A stretch of 64,000 bases of DNA, from assembly GCA_963771735.1 (NCBI GenBank), contig CAVYUN010000002.1, forward strand, positions 992,001 to 1,056,000, in the 5' to 3' direction. A program made the translations under genes and the position numbers. Source of the stretch: 66-474 sp963771735. GTDB taxonomy: Bacteria > Pseudomonadota > Gammaproteobacteria > Xanthomonadales > Rhodanobacteraceae. Below the pieces are notes generated by a model. That model did not search any database. It was not told where the DNA came from and saw nothing but the letters and a program-made list of their open reading frames with translations. Below are positions 17,321 to 25,657 of the stretch, piece after piece. Numbering within the stretch: the first letter of the stretch is position 1; every line of letters starts with the position of its first letter.

Positions 17321-17366
17321 CCGGTGATGTCCGCCCGCCTGCGGTCGCCGGCCGGCGTGCAGAAAA

Positions 17367-17390
17367 GGCCCGCCGAAGCGGGCCGCCGTT
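17367..17390 (+). terminator. Rho-independent terminator after PhzF gene
   Basis: A perfect 7-bp stem (GGCCCGC / GCGGGCC) with a CGAA tetraloop is followed by GCCGTTTT. On the opposite strand the stem also ends in TTTT, so it may work in both directions between the PhzF gene and the convergent SRPBCC gene. The remaining bases up to 17605 hold no gene I can support. Confidence 0.65.
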
Positions 17391-17605
17391 TTCCAGGCTG
17401 GCTGTGCATGCCGTGCCACGCCGCCTTGGGTGTCGACCGTCGGGCAATGCAGCAGTTTGCGGTTTTCCGTTCGCCTTGAGCGGCATCGAAACGGCGGTGT
17501 TCCTTCGAACTCGGCGCCGTGGTTCCAGGTTTAGAGCTTGCCGCGGACTCGGTCCGCGGGCGAGCGGCATTCCAGACCCGTTCGCCACCCGCCGTTGCGT
17601 CGTCT

Positions 17606-18070
17606 TCAGCCTCTGCGTTTGGCGTGGTAAGGCTCGTCCAGCGCGACCGAGCCGTTTTCCAGCATGGACTTGAGGTTGGACAGCACCTTCGGCCAGCCGC
17701 CGGAAACCGCCTCGATCAGTTTCGAGTGGTCGCGATCGATGGTGTGGGTGATGGTCAGCTTGACCGCCGCTTCCTCGGGCTCCAGTTCCATCGTGCATAA
17801 GGAATCGCCCTCGGCCTTCAGCTCCGGCTTGTTCTGGTGCTGCCAGCGCAGCACCAGGCGTCGCGGCGGGTCGACTTCCATCACTTCGCCGGCGTCCCAG
17901 ACTTTGCCATCGCCATCGACAAGCTTCCACGGCGATCCCGCTCTCCACGCGCTTTCGCTGCGCATGCCGAACCAGTAACGCTGGGTGAATTCCGCGTCGG
18001 TGAGCGCCGCCCACAGTTTTTCCGGCGCGGTGCGGATGTAGATGACGTACACGTAGGTGGATTTAGCCAT
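17606..18070 (-). CDS. SRPBCC/AHSA1-type polyketide-cyclase-fold protein
   Basis: This 154-residue protein of the START-like SRPBCC superfamily (activator of Hsp90 ATPase homologue type) has the typical opening YVIYIRTAPEKLWAALTD, FGMRSESAWRAGSPW, and the end helix SGGWPKVLSNLKSMLE. Members bind small hydrophobic ligands; the ligand here is unknown. It overlaps the ArsR-type regulator gene by eight bases. This ArsR-SRPBCC pairing recurs in many bacteria, where the regulator usually controls the pair. The cellular role, often thought to be stress or xenobiotic response, is not established. Confidence 0.9.
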   Translation of the reverse strand: MAKSTYVYVIYIRTAPEKLWAALTDAEFTQRYWFGMRSESAWRAGSPWKLVDGDGKVWDAGEVMEVDPPRRLVLRWQHQNKPELKAEGDSLCTMELEPEEAAVKLTITHTIDRDHSKLIEAVSGGWPKVLSNLKSMLENGSVALDEPYHAKRRG

Positions 18071-18395
18071 CAGGGTTCTCCAGTTTTCGTTTCAGGTCCG
18101 AGAGCGCGTCGAGGCGGGGTTTCTCGAACTTCGCGATCCAGCGTTCGTGAAGCTGCTGCAGTGGTACCGGGTTGAGGAAATGCAGTTTCTCGCGGCCGCG
18201 CCATTGCGTTGCCACCAGGTTGGCCGCTTCCAGCAGGCCCAGATGCTGCGTCACCGCCTGCCGCGTCATGTCCAGATGCGTGCACAGCTCGCCCAGGGTC
18301 TGGCCGTCGTGCGCGTACAGCACATCCAGCAATTTGCGGCGGCTCGGGTCCGCGAGCGCCTTGAACAGCAGGTTGGGGTCTTTCATTCCTTGCAT
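18063..18395 (-). CDS. ArsR/SmtB family helix-turn-helix repressor
   Basis: This is a winged-helix regulator of about 110 residues. Seen are ALADPSRRKLLDVLYA, the recognition helix segment THLDMTRQAVTQHLGLLEAA, and the wing WRGREKLHFLNPVPL. No metal-binding cysteine pair is present, so it belongs to the non-metal-sensing branch usually found with SRPBCC proteins. The start is the ATG at 18395 or the one at 18386 three codons later; an apparent upstream TTG lies in the promoter. The gene's own promoter spacer holds a perfect 9-2-9 inverted repeat, strongly suggesting autorepression. Its 3' end overlaps the SRPBCC gene. Confidence 0.92.
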   Translation of the reverse strand: MQGMKDPNLLFKALADPSRRKLLDVLYAHDGQTLGELCTHLDMTRQAVTQHLGLLEAANLVATQWRGREKLHFLNPVPLQQLHERWIAKFEKPRLDALSDLKRKLENPDG

Positions 18396-18408
18396 CCCGA
18401 TGGCGTGA

Positions 18409-18438
18409 ATAATATGCAAGTATTTACTTGCATGTCAA
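18409..18438 (-). promoter_or_regulatory. Sigma70 promoter of the ArsR-SRPBCC operon
   Basis: Read on the minus strand, a perfect -35 hexamer TTGACA (18433-18438) is separated by 18 bases from TATTAT (18409-18414). Transcription should start about 18402, only some 7-16 bases before the candidate ATGs, so the messenger has almost no leader. The spacer is filled by an inverted repeat that is the likely operator. Confidence 0.8.
18414..18433. promoter_or_regulatory. ArsR-type operator, perfect inverted repeat
   Basis: The arms ATGCAAGTA and TACTTGCAT are perfect complements separated by TT. The repeat fills the promoter spacer and touches both hexamers, so a bound repressor dimer would block RNA polymerase. 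The position immediately upstream of an ArsR-type gene makes autoregulation the natural reading. Confidence 0.75.
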
Positions 18439-18456
18439 GCCGGCGAAGCGAATACG

Positions 18457-18480
18457 AAAAAGGCCCGCCGGAGCGGGCCT
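18457..18480 (-). terminator. Rho-independent terminator after the M3 peptidase gene
   Basis: An 8-bp perfect stem (AGGCCCGC / GCGGGCCT) with a four-base loop is followed on the minus strand by TTTTT. It lies about 60 bases after the peptidase stop and just upstream of the ArsR promoter, so it insulates that promoter from read-through. Confidence 0.8.
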
Positions 18481-18538
18481 TTGCTTGTCGATCCGCCAGC
18501 ACCGACGACGAGTGCGGGTGCGCCGGCTTCGTCCCGGG

Positions 18539-20731
18539 TTACTGCTTTTCCGTCTCGAGTCCGCGGTCCTTCTTCATCGCGTCGATGTTGGGTGCGCGTC
18601 CGCGCCAGGCCTTGTACAGGTCGGCAAGGTCGACGGTGTTGCCGCGCGACAGGATCATCTTGCGGAAACGGTCGCCGTTGGCGCGGGTCAGGCCGCCGTG
18701 TTCCCCGAACCAGGCGTAGGCGTCGTCGGCCAGCATCTCCGTCCACAAGTAGGCGTAATAGCCGGCGGCGTAACCGTTGCCCCAGATGTGCAGGAAGTAG
18801 GTGCTGCGGTAACGCGGCGGCACGTACGGCACCAGGATGTGGTTGTCCTCGAGTGCCTTGGTCTCGAAGGCGTCGACGTTGGTTACCCTGGGCGCGCTCG
18901 CGGGCAGGGTGTGCCAGGACATGTCGAGCAGCGCCGCTTCCAGCAGCTCGGTCATGTCGTAGCCCTTGTTGAACATCTGCGAATTGTGCAGCTTCGCGAC
19001 CAGTGCCTTGGGCATCGGCTTGCCGGTCTTGTAGTTGACCGCGTAGTGGTTGAACACCTGCGGGTAGGTCGCCCAGTGCTCGTTGAACTGCGAGGGGAAT
19101 TCGACCCAGTCGCGCGGGGTGTCGGTGCCCGACAGGCTCGGATACCTGGTGTCCGCGAAGAAGCCGTTCAGCGCGTGGCCGAACTCGTGGAACATCGTGG
19201 TCACGTCGTCCATCGACAGCAGTGCCGGCTGGCCGGGTGCCGGCTTGGTGAAATTGGCGACGTTGTAGATCACCGGCGACTGGTCGAGCAGCGTGTTCGG
19301 ATGCACGATGTCGCTCATCCACGCGCCGCCGGCCTTGTTGTCGCGCTTGAAGTAGTCGGCGTAGAACAGGCCCAGCGGCTTGCCGTCGGCGTCGTACACC
19401 TCGTACACCAGCACGTCCGGATTCCAGACCGGGATGTCCTTGCGCTGCTTGAAGGTGAGGCCGTACAGCTCGTGCGCGGCATAGAACACGCCGTTCACCA
19501 GCACGTTGTGCAGCTCGAAGTACGGGCGCACCTCGGAATCGTCGAGGTCGTACTTGGCCTTCTGCACCTGCTGGCCGTAGAACTCCCAGTCCCATGGTTC
19601 GAGCTTGAACGAGGGCTTGCCGAGCGCCTTCTGGTCCTTGTCGATCATCTGCTGGCGTTCGGCAGCCTCGACCGCGGCGCGCCCCTTGGCCGCCGGCACC
19701 AGCTTGTCGAGGAAGTCGATCGCCGTGGCCGGGGTCTTGGCCATCTGGTCCTTCAGTTGCCAGGCCGCGAAGTCGGCGAAGCCGAGCAGCTTGGCTTTCT
19801 GCGCGCGCAGCCAGGCGATCTCGGTGATGGTCGCGCGGGTGTCGTTGGGTCCGCCCTTTTCGGCGCGGTTGATCGAGTTTTCGTAGAGCTGGTGGCGGAT
19901 CGCGCGATTCTCGAGGAAGGCCAGGTCGGGCTGCTGGGTGGTGTTCTGCAGCGGGATCACCCACTTGCCCTTGAGCCCGCGGGCCTTGGCGTCTTCCGCG
20001 GCGGCCTCGATCTGGGCCGATGACAGCCCGGCGAGGTCGGCCTTGTTGTCGACGACGAGCGCGCCGGCCTTGGCGGCCGCGATCAGCTTGTTGCCGAACT
20101 GGGTGGTGAGCGTCGAGATCTGTTCGTTGTAATGCTTGAGCTTGGCCTGGTCGGCCTTGGACAGCTTGGCGCCGTTGAGCACGAACTGCTGGTAATCCAC
20201 TTCGAGCAGGCGCTCGGACTCGGGATCGAGTTTCAGTTTCGCGCGCTCGTCGTAGATTTTCTGGATGCGGGCGAACAGCTTGGCGTTGAGGTAGATCGCG
20301 TCCTGGTGCGCGGCCAGCTTGGGCGCCTCCTGCTCGGAGATCTTCTGCAGCGTCGGGTTGGTGTCGGCGCCGGCGTACAGGCTGAAGATGTTCATCACCC
20401 GGTTCAGCATCCGGCCGGTTTTTTCCATCGCGACGATGGTGTTGTCGAAGGTCGGCGCGGCCGGATTGTCGGCGATCGCGTTGATTTCGCGCACTTGCCG
20501 CCGCATGCCTGCTTCCATTGCGGGCACGTAGTCGGAATCCTTGATCTTGCTGAAATCCATCGTGCCGAACGGCAGCGTCGACGGCTTGAAGAACGGATTG
20601 GACGTGGTGTTGCCGGCTTGCGTGGTCTTGCCGGACGTGACCGGCGTGGCGGCGGTCGCGTTCACGCCGACGCCACCGGCCAGCAGCGTGCAGCAGGCGC
20701 ACGCGAGGATCTTGGTCTGGAAACCTTGCAT
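18539..20731 (-). CDS. dcp: M3 family metallopeptidase (peptidyl-dipeptidase Dcp-like), exported
   Basis: This 730-residue zinc peptidase is predicted to remove dipeptides or cleave short oligopeptides. The zinc motif HEFGH is in MFHEFGHALNGFF near residue 520, with the third ligand glutamate in DWVEFPSQFNEHW. Unlike cytoplasmic PrlC/OpdA it starts with a signal peptide (ILACACCTLLAGGVGVNATAA), placing it in the periplasm. The downstream terminator shows it ends its transcript; a conserved hypothetical gene lies just upstream. Its neighbour across the divergent promoter is a tricorn-like protease lipoprotein, which would produce the peptides this enzyme could finish. The functional link is inference. 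Confidence 0.93.
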   Translation of the reverse strand: MQGFQTKILACACCTLLAGGVGVNATAATPVTSGKTTQAGNTTSNPFFKPSTLPFGTMDFSKIKDSDYVPAMEAGMRRQVREINAIADNPAAPTFDNTIVAMEKTGRMLNRVMNIFSLYAGADTNPTLQKISEQEAPKLAAHQDAIYLNAKLFARIQKIYDERAKLKLDPESERLLEVDYQQFVLNGAKLSKADQAKLKHYNEQISTLTTQFGNKLIAAAKAGALVVDNKADLAGLSSAQIEAAAEDAKARGLKGKWVIPLQNTTQQPDLAFLENRAIRHQLYENSINRAEKGGPNDTRATITEIAWLRAQKAKLLGFADFAAWQLKDQMAKTPATAIDFLDKLVPAAKGRAAVEAAERQQMIDKDQKALGKPSFKLEPWDWEFYGQQVQKAKYDLDDSEVRPYFELHNVLVNGVFYAAHELYGLTFKQRKDIPVWNPDVLVYEVYDADGKPLGLFYADYFKRDNKAGGAWMSDIVHPNTLLDQSPVIYNVANFTKPAPGQPALLSMDDVTTMFHEFGHALNGFFADTRYPSLSGTDTPRDWVEFPSQFNEHWATYPQVFNHYAVNYKTGKPMPKALVAKLHNSQMFNKGYDMTELLEAALLDMSWHTLPASAPRVTNVDAFETKALEDNHILVPYVPPRYRSTYFLHIWGNGYAAGYYAYLWTEMLADDAYAWFGEHGGLTRANGDRFRKMILSRGNTVDLADLYKAWRGRAPNIDAMKKDRGLETEKQ

Positions 20732-20761
20732 CGGTTCACTCCTTTCACAGCGTTGGTTCGA

Positions 20762-21112
20762 TCAGGCGGCGGCGACGTCGCGCAGCTGCCAGTGGGGTCC
20801 GATCAGGATGAAGAGGCGATGGCGCAGGACCGCATGCGCCAGCGTGGTGACGACTTCCACGTTCGTGTGCAGGTCATCCTGTTCGGCGGTAACGGTCGCG
20901 TTCGGATCGACCGGCGCCAACGAGTCGTCGACTTCGTCCGGGTCGGGCTGCATGGCCTTCCAGCGCTTGAACAGGATGGAATGGCGCAAGGCATCCTGCA
21001 GCGCCTCGGCGAAACTGTGCGGCGAAGAACCCTGGAACGCGAGGTCGGGGTCGGGGCCGCGTGCGTCGGCGAGGTTGTCGATGGTGATGTAGTACCGCTG
21101 GGCTTGGCTCAA
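20762..21112 (-). CDS. Conserved hypothetical protein
   Basis: This product of about 116 residues has no recognised domain. It is acidic, with AQRYYITIDNLADARGPDP, FAEALQDALRH and HAVLRHRLFILIGPHWQLRDV. I chose a TTG start at 21112 because GGAG lies six bases upstream. An ATG at 21184 gives 24 more residues of disordered sequence without a ribosome site, and the frame stays open to 21553 under the divergent S41 gene, which is not credible. It precedes the M3 peptidase by 30 bases on the same strand and is probably cotranscribed. From memory it resembles small proteins of unknown function in Xanthomonadales. Confidence 0.65.
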   Translation of the reverse strand: MSQAQRYYITIDNLADARGPDPDLAFQGSSPHSFAEALQDALRHSILFKRWKAMQPDPDEVDDSLAPVDPNATVTAEQDDLHTNVEVVTTLAHAVLRHRLFILIGPHWQLRDVAAA

Positions 21113-21335
21113 GGGAAACTCCGAAAGCGAAGAGGGACGCGCCTCCGTTCCCGCTCGCGGTTGCCGCGGAGGCTGGCCCTCCATGATGCCGGGATTGCGG
21201 CCGAGGTTCCATCCGTGCCGCAGGTCATGGTCCGATCCTGCAGGTCGGAACGGCGATGGCTGACCATCGGGACTGGAAGGCAGCGAGCAAACGGAGTATA
21301 GGTTCGCAGTCCAAATCCGGGCACGAGGGGCCTCC

Positions 21336-24300
21336 ATGTCTTCCACGATCCGCAGATCCGCGCTGTTCGGCTGCGCGCTGCTGGCCGGCGCCGCCGGCCT
21401 GGCCGCGTGCTCGCATTCTTCGTCGCCTTCCGGGGCCGCTTCGTCGAGCGCCACGGCATCGTCGGCCGCGAGCGCCACGCCGGTCGCGTCGCCCGCCCCG
21501 GCTGCGTCAAGTTCGGTTGCGGGGATCGTCGCGACGAATGCCGGTGGCGGCACGCGCCTGCTGCGCTATCCGGATGTCTGCGGCAACCGCGTGGTGTTCA
21601 CCTACGCCGGCGATCTGTGGACAACCTCGACGCAAGGCGGCGTCGCCACGCGCCTGACCGCGGGCCCGGGACTGGAAATGGGCGCGCGCTTCTCGCCGGA
21701 CTGCAGCCAGATCGCCTTCACCGGCCAGTATGGCGGCGACAGCCAGGTTTACGTGGTGTCCGCGCAAGGCGGCGAGCCGAAGCAGTTGACGTTCTATCCG
21801 GCGATGGGTCCGTTGCCGGAACGCTGGGGCTTCGACAACCAGGTCTACGGCTGGACGCCGGACGGCAAGTCGGTGCTGTTCCGCTCGTGGCGCGATTCGC
21901 GCAACATCTCCGATCCGCGCGTGTTCACCGTGGCCGTCAGCGGCGGCCTGCCGACCGCGCTGCCGATGCCGCAGTCGGGCACTGCGCGGTTTTCGCCGGA
22001 CGGCAAGCAAATGGTGTATTCCCCCAAGTTCCGCGATTTCCGCGACTGGGATCGCTACAAGGGCGGCTGGGCGCAGGATCTCTACATCTACGACTTCGCC
22101 AGCAAGTCGGCCAGGAACATCACCAACGATCCAAACACCGATCGTGATCCGGTGTGGATCGGCAACGACATCTATTTCCTGTCCGACCGCGGCCCGCACC
22201 TGAACCTGTACCGCTACGACACCAGCAACGGCAAGACCACCCAGCTGACGAACTACCAGAACGACGATGCGCGCTGGGCCAGCGGCGATGCGGCCGGTCT
22301 GGTCGTGTACGAACTGACCGGGCAACTGCACGTCTTTGATACCCGCAACAACAGCGACCGTGCCTTGGTGATCCACGTGCCCAGCGACCTGGTGGCCACG
22401 CGTGCGTCCGAACGCAGCGTGAAGAAGTACGTCGAGGATTTCGCGCTCAGCAGCAACGGCAAGCGTGCCGCGTTCACCGCGCGCGGCGACATCTTCAGCG
22501 TGCCGCTGGAACACGGCATCACCCTGGACCTCACGCACACGCCGGGAGTACACGAGCGCGAAGTGTCGTGGTCGCCCGATGGCAAGCGCGTGGCCTACAT
22601 CTCCGATCAAAGCGGCGAGGAGGAAGTGTGGGTGCGTGACGCCGACGGCAGCGATCCCGTGATGCTGACCAAGGGCGTGATCGGCCGCCTGTACGGGCCG
22701 CTGTGGTCGCCCGACGGCAAGCACATCGCGTTCGTGGATTCGGATAACCGCATCCACGTGGTCGGCACTTCGTCGGGCGCATCCGACCAGGTGGTCGCGC
22801 AGGATCCGGCCAGCTCGCATCGCGACTATGCATGGTCCGCAGGCGGGCATTATCTTGCCTATTCGCTGACCGACAAGGACACCCAGCTGGCACGGCTGTA
22901 CGTCTACGATCTCGGCGCTGGCAAGGCCACCGAGCTCGGGACCGAATACGCCGACGCGATGTCGCCGGCATTTTCGCCGGACGGCAAATACCTTTATTTC
23001 CTTGGCGACCGTGAGTGGTCGCCACAGTTGTCCCAGGTGGAACTCGACTACGCGACCAACCGCACCACGGAAATCCTTGCTTACGCGCTGCGCAAGGACG
23101 TCGGCGACCCCTTCGCGCCGCGCAACGACAGTGCCACTGGTAGTGACAACTCGAAGGACGCGGGCGCAGGTTCGGACAGCGGCGGCAAGTCATCCGGCGA
23201 TCACGCCAAGGCGAAGTCCGCCGCCCAGGTCAACGACCGCATCGATTTCGACGGCATCGAACAGCGCCTGATCCGGGCGCCGATCGAGCCCGCCAACATT
23301 CCCTGGCTGGCGGTTACCTCGAAGGCGATCCTGTACGCCACTACCGGTGCGCCGTATCTGGGCCGCGAGAGCGCGCTGCCGATGAAGGTCGAGGCATGGT
23401 CGTTCAAGGATCGCAAGTCCAGCGACGTCTACACGTACAAACCACAAGGCGGTGGTGGCGAAGGCGGCGGTGGCGCGGGGCCACTGGCACTGTCCGCTGA
23501 TGGTTCGACACTGCTGGTGCACGATGGCGAGGACTACAAGGCCATCGACCTGAACGCGCCCAAGCCCGAGCCCAAGGACGTCAAGCTGGACGGCCTGTTC
23601 ATGCGCGTCGATCCCAAGGCCGAGTACGCCGAGATCTTCAACGATGTGTGGCGTCGCTACCGCGATTACTTCTACGTGACCAACATGAACGGTTACGACT
23701 GGAATGCGATCCGCGCCAAGTACCAGCCGCTGCTGAAGTACGTCGGCGACCGGACCGACCTCAACTACGTGCTGGGCGAGATGGTGGCCGAAATCTCCAA
23801 CTCGCACACGTATGTCGCCGGCGGGGACCTCGGCCTGCCGTCGAAACCGCACGTCGGCCTTTTGGGTGCCGACTTCAAGCTGGATGCCGCGAGCGGCCGT
23901 TACCAGGTGGCCGATGTCTTCCCGGGCGAGAACGACGAACCACGTTACCGCTCGCCGTTGACGGAAGTCGGCACCGACGTGAAGGCCGGTGACTACATCC
24001 TCGCGATCAATGGCACGCCGCTGACCGCCGACGAGAATCCGTACCGGCTGCTCAGGATCGCGCCGGGACAGATGGTGCAGCTGACCGTCAATTCGCGACC
24101 GAGCACCGACGGTGCGCGCACCGTGCTCATCAAACCCATCGACAGCGAGATGAACCTGCACTACTACGACTGGGTGCAGGCCAACCGCGAGTACGTTGCC
24201 AAGGCCAGCGATGGCCAGATCGGCTACCTGCACATCCCCGACATGGGCGTGGACGGCGCGCGCGAGTTCATCAAGTGGTATTACCCGCAACTGCGCAAAC

Positions 24301-24869
24301 CGGGCCTGATCATCGACGTGCGCGACAACGGCGGCGGGTTCATGTCGCAGACCATGATCGAACGGCTCTCGCGCAAACTGCTGGCCTACAACTACACGCG
24401 CGGCAGTTCGATCACCGGCACCTACCCCGGCGCGGCCTACCTGGGCCACCTGGCCGCGTTGAGCAATGGCGACACCGCGTCGGACGGCGACATCTTCTCG
24501 TACATGTTCAAGAAGGCGAAGCTGGGGCCGCTGATCGGCACCCGCACCTGGGGCGGCGTGGTCGGCATCACCGGCTGGGGTCCGCTGATCGACGGCGGGT
24601 CGGTCAACGTGCCCGAGTTCGTGGCGATCGTGAGCCTGGAAGGAAAGTACGAAGTCGAGGGCCGCGGTGTCGAACCCGACATCGTGGTGCCCGAGGACGT
24701 GTCGCAACAGCTCGCCGGCAAGGATCCGCAGCTCGACAAGGCAATCGAGGTGCTGGAGAAGCAGATCAAGGCGCAGCCCCTGAAATTGCCGCCGCAACCG
24801 CAAGCGCAGGACAAGGCGCCACCATCCATGCGGCCCAAGTCTGCGGCGAGCACCGCTTCCGCGCGTTGA
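21336..24869 (+). CDS. Tricorn-like S41 family protease, lipoprotein
   Basis: This 1177-residue protein has a lipoprotein signal (lipobox LAAC), an Ala/Ser linker, two beta-propeller regions of TolB/WD-like blades (repeats such as RFSPDGKQMVYS and SWSPDGKRVAYIS), and a Gly-rich linker near 710. A helical bundle, a PDZ domain and a C-terminal S41 serine-protease domain follow. The nucleophile serine is predicted in TASDGDIFSY near residue 1050, followed by IGTRTWGGVVGITGWG, as in archaeal tricorn and bacterial homologues. It should degrade polypeptides in the periplasm or at the outer membrane. GAGGGG precedes the ATG. It is divergent from the M3 peptidase unit. The propellers would gate substrate and product as in tricorn. 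Confidence 0.93.
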   Translation: MSSTIRRSALFGCALLAGAAGLAACSHSSSPSGAASSSATASSAASATPVASPAPAASSSVAGIVATNAGGGTRLLRYPDVCGNRVVFTYAGDLWTTSTQGGVATRLTAGPGLEMGARFSPDCSQIAFTGQYGGDSQVYVVSAQGGEPKQLTFYPAMGPLPERWGFDNQVYGWTPDGKSVLFRSWRDSRNISDPRVFTVAVSGGLPTALPMPQSGTARFSPDGKQMVYSPKFRDFRDWDRYKGGWAQDLYIYDFASKSARNITNDPNTDRDPVWIGNDIYFLSDRGPHLNLYRYDTSNGKTTQLTNYQNDDARWASGDAAGLVVYELTGQLHVFDTRNNSDRALVIHVPSDLVATRASERSVKKYVEDFALSSNGKRAAFTARGDIFSVPLEHGITLDLTHTPGVHEREVSWSPDGKRVAYISDQSGEEEVWVRDADGSDPVMLTKGVIGRLYGPLWSPDGKHIAFVDSDNRIHVVGTSSGASDQVVAQDPASSHRDYAWSAGGHYLAYSLTDKDTQLARLYVYDLGAGKATELGTEYADAMSPAFSPDGKYLYFLGDREWSPQLSQVELDYATNRTTEILAYALRKDVGDPFAPRNDSATGSDNSKDAGAGSDSGGKSSGDHAKAKSAAQVNDRIDFDGIEQRLIRAPIEPANIPWLAVTSKAILYATTGAPYLGRESALPMKVEAWSFKDRKSSDVYTYKPQGGGGEGGGGAGPLALSADGSTLLVHDGEDYKAIDLNAPKPEPKDVKLDGLFMRVDPKAEYAEIFNDVWRRYRDYFYVTNMNGYDWNAIRAKYQPLLKYVGDRTDLNYVLGEMVAEISNSHTYVAGGDLGLPSKPHVGLLGADFKLDAASGRYQVADVFPGENDEPRYRSPLTEVGTDVKAGDYILAINGTPLTADENPYRLLRIAPGQMVQLTVNSRPSTDGARTVLIKPIDSEMNLHYYDWVQANREYVAKASDGQIGYLHIPDMGVDGAREFIKWYYPQLRKPGLIIDVRDNGGGFMSQTMIERLSRKLLAYNYTRGSSITGTYPGAAYLGHLAALSNGDTASDGDIFSYMFKKAKLGPLIGTRTWGGVVGITGWGPLIDGGSVNVPEFVAIVSLEGKYEVEGRGVEPDIVVPEDVSQQLAGKDPQLDKAIEVLEKQIKAQPLKLPPQPQAQDKAPPSMRPKSAASTASAR

Positions 24870-24871
24870 CG

Positions 24872-24908
24872 GAATGCACGCGCCGGCGATTCGCCGGCGC
24901 GTGCATTC
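24872..24908. terminator. Perfect 17-bp hairpin between convergent genes
   Basis: Arms of 17 bases (beginning GAATGCACGCGCC) are exact complements with an ATT loop. The hairpin starts three bases after the S41 stop and lies 50 bases before the bioD stop. No T-run follows on either strand, so it is either a non-canonical bidirectional terminator or an RNA-stabilising 3' structure. Confidence 0.5.
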
Positions 24909-24958
24909 ACCCGGAAGTGGACGTGGTTGCGGTCCGGATCGGGATCCGGGCAGTCGCG

Positions 24959-25657
24959 TTACGCTGCATGATTGCTCACCGCGTCGGCGGCCTCACGCAA
25001 AGCGGCCGCGGCCGAGATCGGTTCGACGCCATGTCCGATCACACCCAGGCAGGGTGCCGCCAGCGAGCGGTTCAACGTCACCAGGTTTTCCTTGGGATTC
25101 AGCATGTCCGGGTCGATGCGGTTGCCGATCCAGCCGAGCAGCTCGCAGCCGTCGGCATGGATCGCGCGCGCGGTGAGCTGGGCATGATTGAGGCAGCCGA
25201 GCTTGAGGCCGACCACCAGGATCACCGGCAATTGCAGATGCCGCGGGATGGCGTTGACACGCAGCGATTCGGAAATCGGTGCCAGCCAGCCGCCCGCGCC
25301 TTCGACCACGATGGCGTCGCCGCGCATCAGGCCAATGCGGTCGTAGGCGTCCTCGATTGGCGGCAAGGTCACTTCCTCTTCGACTTCCGCCGCCGCGATG
25401 TGCGGCGAAACGGGCGCCGCGAAGGCGAAGGGATTGCAGTCCTGGTAGCGCTCCGGCTTGGGGTCGCTGGCCTTGATCAGCGCCAGCGCGTCGTCGCTGC
25501 GCAGCCCTTCGGGCGTTTGCGTGCATCCGCTCGCAACCGGTTTCATGCCGGTCGCGAGCAAGCCCGCCGCGCGCAACGCCTGCAACAAGGAACAGGCCGC
25601 CCAAGTCTTGCCGATGTCCGTGTCCGTGCCGGTGATGAAAACGCCGCGAGGTTTCAT
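24959..25657 (-). CDS. bioD: Dethiobiotin synthetase
   Basis: This 232-residue ATP-dependent enzyme closes the ureido ring of dethiobiotin from diaminopelargonate and CO2. The P-loop is GTDTDIGKT at the N-terminus, followed by KPVASGC and the loop VVEGAGGWLAPI. In place of the classical proline the last position is Ile-Ser. Length and motifs fit BioD. The start ATG overlaps the stop of the upstream TMEM175 gene by four bases, so translation is coupled. No other biotin gene is in the window, so this is an isolated bioD, as is common in Xanthomonadales. Confidence 0.93.
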   Translation of the reverse strand: MKPRGVFITGTDTDIGKTWAACSLLQALRAAGLLATGMKPVASGCTQTPEGLRSDDALALIKASDPKPERYQDCNPFAFAAPVSPHIAAAEVEEEVTLPPIEDAYDRIGLMRGDAIVVEGAGGWLAPISESLRVNAIPRHLQLPVILVVGLKLGCLNHAQLTARAIHADGCELLGWIGNRIDPDMLNPKENLVTLNRSLAAPCLGVIGHGVEPISAAAALREAADAVSNHAA

